Shown here in pieces: positions 39,444 through 43,879 of a DNA stretch of 43,879 nucleotides. The stretch spans positions 1 through 43,879 of the IMG/VR virus record IMGVR_UViG_3300006754_000006; one strand, written 5' to 3'. Below the pieces are notes generated by a model, which ran no database searches, was not told the DNA's origin, and worked only from the letters and a program-made list of their open reading frames with translations. Both the position numbers and the translations under genes were made by a program. The DNA comes from a virus. The number at the start of each line of letters is the position of its first letter. Position 1 is the stretch's first letter.

Positions 39444-39715
39444 TACTTGACCCTCGCAAAAACGCCGTTGACTCTTTGTCTGACTCTTTGTCTGACTTCT
39501 TCCTTGGTCAATTCTCTCGTGCAAGCAAATCGAGCAACGCAGACCGCGCCACCACCGGACAGTAGACCCCAGTCGTGCTCGTGATGCTCCATGCACTCAT
39601 GCACTTTTACGTCCTCGCACATCTCCTGTAGCGCATCGTTTACCACCTTCTCGGTCAGTACGCCGCTTCCGCACCTGGCGCAGTCCCGGGTCGGGTTGTG
39701 GCAGTTACAGGTCAT
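39443..39715 (-). CDS. Cysteine-rich protein, unknown
   Basis: Ninety residues. CNCHN and CARC at the N-terminus form a zinc-knuckle-like motif; HECMEHHEH is a further metal-binding-like stretch. The C-terminus contains a duplicated V-R-Q-R encoded by a 12-bp tandem repeat. Unknown function. Confidence 0.55.
   Translation of the reverse strand: MTCNCHNPTRDCARCGSGVLTEKVVNDALQEMCEDVKVHECMEHHEHDWGLLSGGGAVCVARFACTRELTKEEVRQRVRQRVNGVFARVK
39470..39493. repeat. 12-bp tandem repeat (two copies)
   Basis: gactctttgtct occurs twice in a row; on the minus strand it encodes repeated V-R-Q-R near the end of the 39443 gene product. Confidence 0.8.
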
Positions 39716-39718
39716 AAG

Positions 39719-39940
39719 TCACTCCACGTAGTCATCGCAGATCACAATCGACATATCGTCCCGGTCAACAACTAAATCCCATGAAAGCATGCCACTCCGC
39801 TTGTCCAGACACAGCAACTGCTCCAGCGTCTCGACCTCGACGTAATACGCAGTGTCGCCCCATTCGTCTGGCGGACCCTCTGTGGCAATCGAGACTGGAC
39901 GTACGTTATGGTTGCTGGCTCGTTTGATACGGAATCGCAT
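39719..39940 (-). CDS. Unknown 73-residue protein
   Basis: A basic start (MRFRIKRASNHNVRPV), then WGDTAYYVEVETLEQLL, then an acidic end (DRDDMSIVICDDYVE). GGAGG lies before the ATG, and a recognisable promoter is upstream. No family recognised. Confidence 0.55.
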   Translation of the reverse strand: MRFRIKRASNHNVRPVSIATEGPPDEWGDTAYYVEVETLEQLLCLDKRSGMLSWDLVVDRDDMSIVICDDYVE

Positions 39941-39958
39941 CAGTCACCTCCGAACCGT

Positions 39959-39988
39959 ATCGTACCACGGGACAGCGGATCGGGTCAA
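39959..39988 (-). promoter_or_regulatory. Promoter for the small cysteine-rich gene cluster
   Basis: On the minus strand: TTGACC, an 18-base spacer, TACGAT, with TGG before the -10 (extended form). It lies at the end of the HNH/GCRC gene and drives 39940 and downstream genes. Confidence 0.55.
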
Positions 39989-40644
39989 GCGGCGAAGCGA
40001 GGCGCAGGACGACCGTACTTGCGCATGTGGTACTTGTCAGCACGAGCAAGTTTACACTTGTCGCACCGGCAGCCCGTTTTGGAGTAGCACTGGAGTGTTC
40101 CGTGTGTATACTTCTTTTTGGGCCGCGGCTCCGTTGTCCCGTACCTCCCGAGACGATACGCCTCAGTTCGCGCCACCTTGCACTCGTCACACCTGCAGCC
40201 GTTGTGGTAACAAGCCGCTGTTCCGTGTGTGTCCTTCTTGAACGGGGGCTTACCTGCAGGCCCATACACCTTCAACTCACGCGCCAGTACACAAGGCTCG
40301 CACCTGCATCCCCTCCTGTACTTCGCATGCGTACCGCACGGAGACTTAGCCCTTCCCCTCGCAGCTGCCGAATTGCACTCCATGTGACTGTACGCGATGT
40401 TGTCCAGGTCAAAGTACAGGCCAGCAGGATCGTCACTGTGCAGCCACGGTACCTTGTGTTCGATACTGAACTCTTCGAGCGTGTCGATCCGCTCTCCGCA
40501 CTGGAAGCACAGGTCCAGCTCCAGTCTCTGCGCTTGGTCGTACAGAAGTCGCCGCATCAACCTGCGACGTGCCGTGACCCTGTTCTGTCCTAGCTGCGCG
40601 TTCATCATTTCGTGCCTCTTACGGCTATACCCTTTGGTTGCCAT
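39985..40644 (-). CDS. HNH protein with three GCRC zinc repeats
   Basis: 219 residues. The N-terminal half is an HNH nuclease: C-x2-C at 46-49 (CFQCG), E-H at 62-63, N82, H87 and C-N at 90-91. The C-terminal half holds three repeats of the form (H/C)GT-x3-Y-x2-GCRC-x2-C-x2-AR at about 103-128, 140-169 and 181-211, each with three cysteines and a His for zinc and DNA contact. Such repeats occur in actinobacterial phage proteins. It could be a homing endonuclease or a regulator. GGAGGAG precedes the ATG at 40644. Confidence 0.75.
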   Translation of the reverse strand: MATKGYSRKRHEMMNAQLGQNRVTARRRLMRRLLYDQAQRLELDLCFQCGERIDTLEEFSIEHKVPWLHSDDPAGLYFDLDNIAYSHMECNSAAARGRAKSPCGTHAKYRRGCRCEPCVLARELKVYGPAGKPPFKKDTHGTAACYHNGCRCDECKVARTEAYRLGRYGTTEPRPKKKYTHGTLQCYSKTGCRCDKCKLARADKYHMRKYGRPAPRFAA

Positions 40645-40663
40645 TTACTCCTCCGCATATACC

Positions 40664-40672
40664 AGTATACCA
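40664..40672 (-). promoter_or_regulatory. Extended -10 promoter for the leftward arm
   Basis: On the minus strand: TGGTATACT about 20 bases before the ATG at 40644, within TGTGGTATACT, an 11-mer shared with the leader at 4770-4780. The nearest -35-like sequence is CTTTTT 16 bases upstream of the -10. Coordinates are accurate to a few bases. Confidence 0.5.
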
Positions 40673-40698
40673 CACTTGTGCACACAAAAAGGGGGCCA

Positions 40699-40908
40699 AT
40701 GGCAAATTCGACGTCGATCCTACCGCAGACCCAACCCCCCCCAGCACCACAAGAACAAAGACAACGTGGTGCCACCTACCCACCCGTCCCAGTCCAGCCC
40801 GCTCCCGAACAGGTGCGGACCTGTACCGCCACTGCACACACTGTACCAGTACTGCACGCACTGGCGCCCGCACATGGTACGGCACAGCCACAAGCACAGC
40901 CTGAATAA
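40699..40908 (+). CDS. Possible Pro/Gln/Ala-rich 69-residue protein
   Basis: ATG preceded by AGGGGG; the product is almost entirely low-complexity (QTQPPPAPQEQ, PVPVQPAPEQ, APAHGTAQPQAQ). It may be real and disordered, or a chance frame in control DNA. It is the only frame here with a plausible ribosome-binding site. Confidence 0.25.
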   Translation: MANSTSILPQTQPPPAPQEQRQRGATYPPVPVQPAPEQVRTCTATAHTVPVLHALAPAHGTAQPQAQPE

Positions 40909-41123
40909 CGCAACAGCCCGGACCGCAAACAGCCGCGGCCCAGTCCGTTGCGGACGAACCGCCCCCGTGGCGGTCCAGAACACCGCACAGGCCCGGTTCG
41001 GACCAGTGCAGCATGGTGCGGACTGATACAGACACGCTAGGACGAGTTGCCCCGACCGGACACTGACCCCGTCCCGCACTGCCCAAACTGTCCGAAGCTG
41101 TCCGAAGCGGACCAGATGCGGAC
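40814..41123. repeat. Iteron-like cluster of CGGAC/GTCCG elements
   Basis: I count eight CGGAC and three GTCCG in 310 bp, including four exact TGCGGAC (40814, 40949, 41017, 41117) and a tandem pair CTGTCCGAAG (41088-41097, 41098-41107). About one would be expected by chance. Suits binding sites for a replication initiator, partition protein or repressor. Confidence 0.6.
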
Positions 41124-41179
41124 CCGCTCGGCTCAAGCTCTTACCTACTACCACAACAGGCACAGCCAGGTCGTCGGTT

Positions 41180-41193
41180 TTGTCCTGTGACAC
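41180..41193. promoter_or_regulatory. Near-match to operator-like repeat (12/14)
   Basis: TTGTCC-TG-TGACAC, two mismatches from the exact element, about 90 bases before the TTGACA box of the rightward promoter. Confidence 0.35.
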
Positions 41194-41218
41194 ACGATTT
41201 TAGAACACCCGTACGATG

Positions 41219-41290
41219 TGACATTTGTCAAATCCCAACCCCCAATTACTCGACGAAATGTCATAAAATTCGGCAAAACGCTTGACATTT
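41219..41290. repeat. TGACATTT cluster
   Basis: TGACATTT at 41219-41226 and 41283-41290, and its inverse AAATGTCA at 41256-41263. The first is part of TGACA-TT-TGTCA. The last overlaps the TTGACA box of the rightward promoter, so a bound protein would repress the right arm. Confidence 0.45.
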
Positions 41291-41310
41291 TCCAAAACCC
41301 GGCGATCATG
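41282..41310 (+). promoter_or_regulatory. Possible rightward promoter (TTGACA box)
   Basis: TTGACA at 41282-41287, but the -10 region 17 bases on (ATCATG or near it) is weak. It precedes the first rightward gene by 50 bases and lies in the TGACATTT cluster; an activator may be needed. Confidence 0.4.
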
Positions 41311-41360
41311 TTAGTAGTCAGCCCGACACCCCGGTCGCCGCTGACACCGGAGGCAAAATC

Positions 41361-41627
41361 ATGTTACAGCGCAAACTGCACAAGAGCATCAGACAGCACG
41401 GGCACGAATTCAGCACAGGAACGATGACCGAAAGCGAGTTTGTAAGCGAAAGAGAGTATTTTTCCCTTCGGCAGGATCACCACAGTGAGACGGCATGGCT
41501 GGATGACGACACGAGCCACGAGCTCACAATCGAGTTTCCCGGCGAACTGGGCATCTCGGTTGTGTACACCAAGCTCGTCATATCATGCTCGTGGCTCGGT
41601 AGCACGTACGAACTCGACAGCAACTAG
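41361..41627 (+). CDS. First gene of the rightward arm, unknown
   Basis: Eighty-eight residues: basic start (LQRKLHKSIRQHGHEF), helical acidic middle, beta end (LTIEFPGELGISVVYTKLVISCSWLG). CGGAGG lies before the ATG. No family recognised; position suggests it is made very early. Confidence 0.6.
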   Translation: MLQRKLHKSIRQHGHEFSTGTMTESEFVSEREYFSLRQDHHSETAWLDDDTSHELTIEFPGELGISVVYTKLVISCSWLGSTYELDSN

Positions 41628-41654
41628 CCCGCCATACAACAGGAGAATATCGGC

Positions 41655-42281
41655 ATGGCACAGCACCTGATCACGCTCAGTAAAAACAATAGCAAGCTAC
41701 AGGCGACCCAACGCGACACAGGCAAGCGCACGCACGCCTTCGATCTACCCGCTGGTAAGACTTGCCCCCAAGCCGGGACGTGCCGAGAAATCTGCTATGC
41801 GACCCGCTCAGAACGATACCCGGCAGTTATCGCCATGCGACAGCGCAATCTAGAAGCCGTCAAAGGCCTGCTCAATAAAGGCGAGTTGCCCACGAACATG
41901 GCCGCGGAGCTCGTCCGCAACAAAACCGCTATACTCCGCTGGCATTCATCCGGGGACGTATTCAATCTCAAATATGCGCGGGCAATCATTGCTACAGCCA
42001 AGCTGACGCCGACCGTCTCGCATTTCGTCTACACCAAGAATTACAAAGCATGGCGATTATTCAAGAATGCCAACCTTCCCAATTTACAGGCAGTGTTCAG
42101 CCTCGGCAGTAAGCACGATGAACTTGCACTGAGCGACCCGGAAATCAACGTGTGTAAGATCAAACACCCCGGTGACAAAGCGACGTTCTCGGTTCTTTGC
42201 AACGGAACGACCGACAGCCACAAGGCCAGCGACTATTACGCGATCAAGAACTGGCAATCATTCGAGATAGAACTACACTAG
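41655..42281 (+). CDS. Gp88-like phage protein with Cys cluster
   Basis: 208 residues. The pattern KTCPQAGTCREICYAT (Cys37, 43, 47), WHSSGDVFNLKYA (about 95-107) and FVYTKNYKAWRLF (about 123-135) matches my memory of the 'gene product 88' domain known from mycobacteriophages, whose function is unknown. The C-x5-C-x3-C arrangement could hold a metal or iron-sulphur cluster. A GGAG site lies before the ATG at 41655. Confidence 0.7.
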   Translation: MAQHLITLSKNNSKLQATQRDTGKRTHAFDLPAGKTCPQAGTCREICYATRSERYPAVIAMRQRNLEAVKGLLNKGELPTNMAAELVRNKTAILRWHSSGDVFNLKYARAIIATAKLTPTVSHFVYTKNYKAWRLFKNANLPNLQAVFSLGSKHDELALSDPEINVCKIKHPGDKATFSVLCNGTTDSHKASDYYAIKNWQSFEIELH

Positions 42282-42379
42282 GCCCCGGCAAGCATAGCAC
42301 AGAGAACCGAGCAGGAGCCCGCAAGCCCTGCCCGGTGCCCTGAGCAGACCGACACAGGACCAGAACAGGAGCCAATACG

Positions 42380-42499
42380 ATGACCTGCAAAAATGTACAA
42401 GTTTACTCAAGCGCATACTACAGCCTTCTCCGACGCGGCTGGCTGCACCTACGGACCGACCGCCAGACACAAAACGCCATTATGGTACGGGGAAACTGA
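42380..42499 (+). CDS. Small basic protein, unknown
   Basis: Thirty-nine residues, Tyr/Arg-rich (YSSAYYSLLRRGWLHLRTDR). GGAG precedes the ATG by about eight bases. The stop overlaps the next ATG (TGATG), which supports coupling. Confidence 0.5.
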   Translation: MTCKNVQVYSSAYYSLLRRGWLHLRTDRQTQNAIMVRGN

Positions 42500-42723
42500 T
42501 GGCCTACAAATCGCTTATGATTGACACAGTAAACGGCTTGAGCCCGCAGGTTACAGTGTGCTGGGCGGGCTTCGGTGTAGCGCATTGCGGCCGGCGCTAC
42601 AGCCCCACAGACGCCACCCTGAAACGGCTGGAAGACCTCGCCAATGATCCCCCGCCGAACATGATAACAAGGGTGGGCATCTACAAAGAAGGCGTATTTG
42701 TCCACTTGACCCGATGGAGCTAG
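42499..42723 (+). CDS. Unknown 74-residue protein
   Basis: Mixed alpha/beta in appearance (QVTVCWAGFGVAHCGRRY, ATLKRLEDLAND, VGIYKEGVFVHL). No family recognised. Start coupled to the upstream stop. Confidence 0.55.
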   Translation: MAYKSLMIDTVNGLSPQVTVCWAGFGVAHCGRRYSPTDATLKRLEDLANDPPPNMITRVGIYKEGVFVHLTRWS

Positions 42724-42727
42724 GCCA

Positions 42728-42820
42728 ATGACCATACAAGACGCACTGAGCCTAGCCCAGACCATAGCACTTCTTGTGGCACTGGGAGCGATTGCAACAG
42801 CGATTAAGCACAGCCGATAG
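42728..42820 (+). CDS. Thirty-residue single-pass membrane peptide
   Basis: One hydrophobic helix (AQTIALLVALGAIATAI) with a short basic end. The ATG is four bases after the previous stop. Unknown role. Confidence 0.5.
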   Translation: MTIQDALSLAQTIALLVALGAIATAIKHSR

Positions 42821-42848
42821 TTGTCACAAGACACAAGGAGCGGAAGCG

Positions 42849-43421
42849 ATGTATTCAGCGAATGACGCAAGAATTATTGAGCTAGACACAATTTTCAATA
42901 ACGAAGACGACGGCGAGACGCACTTCACCTACCGCGTAACCTTCAAGGCGAATTTGCGAACATCGGCAGAGATTGTTGAAGAGTGCAGAGCGATAACCAT
43001 TTGCGACCTGCCCGCCTGCAACGATGCGTCAATAATTAGATCGTCGGTAATCACAGAAGACAAACCAATACATCATATCTACAACACCAGAGCGCACAGC
43101 ATGACGGTGACCATTGTCACGACCTCGCCAGCATGGACACAGCTTCTCGGCGACCTGCTCGGCTACAGCTACGAAATCAGCAAAATCATCAGACGCCGTG
43201 ACGAAGCCGAAACCGCGGTATTTTCAGTGGGACCGTTCCGCACAGTGGAAGACGCAGAGACCCAAGGACAGAAGGAAGTGGCCGAACGAAGCGCCAACGA
43301 TGGGTTGGCCCAGTGCCCTATGTGCGACGACTGGACCAACGACGCCCCGCCATACTCGCTGGGCAACAATGACAAACTATGCTACCAGTGCTGGAGAGCG
43401 GGCACATGGGGAGAGCCATAA
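42849..43421 (+). CDS. Early protein with C-terminal zinc ribbon
   Basis: 190 residues. The N-terminal part is beta-rich (THFTYRVTFKANLRTSAEI). The C-terminus carries CPMC and CYQC (about 160-183), a zinc ribbon, around TNDAPPY that shares a 17-base stretch with the 2313 gene. ATG at 42849 follows AAGGAGCGGAAG. Function unknown. Confidence 0.6.
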   Translation: MYSANDARIIELDTIFNNEDDGETHFTYRVTFKANLRTSAEIVEECRAITICDLPACNDASIIRSSVITEDKPIHHIYNTRAHSMTVTIVTTSPAWTQLLGDLLGYSYEISKIIRRRDEAETAVFSVGPFRTVEDAETQGQKEVAERSANDGLAQCPMCDDWTNDAPPYSLGNNDKLCYQCWRAGTWGEP

Positions 43422-43428
43422 CCTGCGC

Positions 43429-43608
43429 ATGCTAATGGGGCGTTTGTCACATGACAACCAAGACGAACGGTACTTCACCGACACGAGCATAGCCTTCATA
43501 CTAGAACCAGATTACATCTGGCAGGAATTTCTCAAGCCCTGCCCCCACCCGGAAACAATCATCGCCTTGGTGTGGCAGACTTCTGCACCATCTGCGGAAA
43601 GCGAGTAG
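43429..43608 (+). CDS. Mosaic small protein with methylase-like tail, probable frameshift
   Basis: The frame reads FILEPDYIWQEFLKPCPHPE, whose YIWQEFL is encoded by DNA 22/23 identical to the end of the methyltransferase at 744-766. After CPHPE this frame looks non-coding, while the -1 frame continues GVADFCTICGKRVGA to a TGA at 43614 that overlaps the next ATG. CPH...C-x2-C would make a zinc site if the frames were joined. Either a sequencing or mutational indel near 43550-43570, or a frameshift site. The start ATG at 43429 is the nearest in frame. Confidence 0.5.
   Translation: MLMGRLSHDNQDERYFTDTSIAFILEPDYIWQEFLKPCPHPETIIALVWQTSAPSAESE
43444..43457. promoter_or_regulatory. Operator-like inverted repeat TTGTCA-CA-TGACAA, third exact copy
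   Basis: Reverse complement of the copies at 2225 and 20174, so the same site in the other orientation. It lies 15 bases into the 43429 gene. Confidence 0.5.
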
Positions 43609-43612
43609 GCGC

Positions 43613-43879
43613 ATGACCTTCGACAACTGCACGACCACGGTAGAATACTGGGACTGCAACTGTGCCACAGAATATATCAAGCCGCAAAGGATGAAGTACT
43701 GCCATCACTGCGGAGCATTCCGCGACTTCTGCCCCGATAGCAGGGTCATGGAAGTGGCGAAGATATTCGGGCACTGCCTGCACAACGAGACGAGAGGCAA
43801 GCACTGCCGGGGCTGCAAACAGACATGGGGCACCGAAGAAGCCGTCAAGGAAGCCAGCAAAGAAGCATGGACGGTTTAC
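43613..43879 (+). CDS. Small zinc-ribbon protein, 5' part (continues at base 1)
   Basis: Start of the gene that ends at 132. ATG at 43613 overlaps the TGA of the -1 frame of the preceding gene (ATGA). Read here: YWDCNC, YIKP, YCHHCG, PDSR, then HCRGC near the edge. The window ends inside it. Confidence 0.75.
   Translation, partial: MTFDNCTTTVEYWDCNCATEYIKPQRMKYCHHCGAFRDFCPDSRVMEVAKIFGHCLHNETRGKHCRGCKQTWGTEEAVKEASKEAWTVY
43757..43879. repeat. Terminal direct repeat, right copy
   Basis: Exact copy of 1-123; see that entry. Confidence 0.9.

Larger units (their letters stand above)
40645..41360. other. Divergent intergenic region: candidate origin or control region
   Basis: About 0.7 kb between leftward and rightward transcription, the only long divergent gap. 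From left to right: a minus-strand promoter (40664-40672), a possible Pro-rich small frame (40699-40908), iteron-like CGGAC elements (40814-41123), a near-match to the operator-like repeat (41180), a TGACATTT cluster (41219-41290) and a TTGACA box (41282). No clear protein gene otherwise. Confidence 0.6.

Noticed and set aside
39982-40644. GCRC repeats as a tandem DNA repeat
   Set aside because: The repeats are clear in protein but diverged in DNA, so they are domain repeats and not a recent tandem expansion.
40625-41193. Several long minus- and plus-strand frames over the divergent gap
   Set aside because: Composition is low-complexity, starts lack ribosome-binding sites, and the frames exist because the DNA is GC-rich and short of stop codons. 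The repeats explain the sequence better.
1-43879. CRISPR array, insertion sequence or transposase
   Set aside because: No regularly spaced repeats with unique spacers and no transposase motifs were seen.

Overview
The window looks like the complete genome of a tailed phage, written once round. Bases 1-123 are repeated exactly at 43757-43879, which is what the ends of a circular (or circularly permuted) assembly look like; the unique length is about 43,756 bp. One small gene is cut by the ends and closes when they are joined. Shine-Dalgarno sequences, ATGA stop/start overlaps and sigma-70-like promoters point to a bacterial host. HNH proteins with GCRC repeats and a Gp88-like gene recall actinobacterial phages, but the host cannot be named. 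A large terminase, an SU10-type capsid protein, a large tail hub and a fibre, with no tape-measure gene, suggest a short-tailed (podovirus-like) virion. I saw no integrase, DNA polymerase or RNA polymerase.

Layout. The only long divergent gap is 40.65-41.36 kb. Rightward (+) genes run from 41.36 kb through the ends to 11.59 kb. They are small early genes (many with zinc-ribbon cysteine pairs), a short C5 methyltransferase, a winged-helix initiator-like protein and a DnaC-type helicase loader, a GroES-like co-chaperonin, a PD-(D/E)XK nuclease, a metallophosphoesterase and an HNH protein. One gene in this arm (1767-2231) points the other way. Leftward (-) genes run from 40.64 to 11.55 kb: an HNH/GCRC protein, small cysteine-rich genes, an AT-rich methyltransferase island (two full C5 enzymes, an N-terminally truncated N6 methylase and a single-TRD specificity subunit) interleaved with GC-rich small phage genes, a tRNA and a terminator. 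Then come terminase, portal, a 2040-residue protein, scaffold, capsid, a glycosyltransferase, connector, tail hub, a VSR-like nuclease, fibre, a C39-type peptidase and holin-like membrane proteins. The two arms converge at 11551-11591.

Regulation. Three features stand out. (1) The leader at 4698-4811, just upstream of the replication genes, has mutually exclusive antiterminator and terminator hairpins plus an opposing promoter inside it. This is the layout of plasmid pT181/pIP501-type antisense attenuation. (2) A 14-bp inverted repeat, TTGTCA-2-TGACAA, occurs exactly three times and in near-matches elsewhere; one copy lies on the start of the divergent gene at 2231. (3) The divergent gap holds about eleven CGGAC/GTCCG elements in about 310 bp, iteron-like, beside a TGACATTT cluster. 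Many promoters share an extended -10 of the form TGGTAYNNT.

All calls come from reading the sequence and recalling families; no searches were run.
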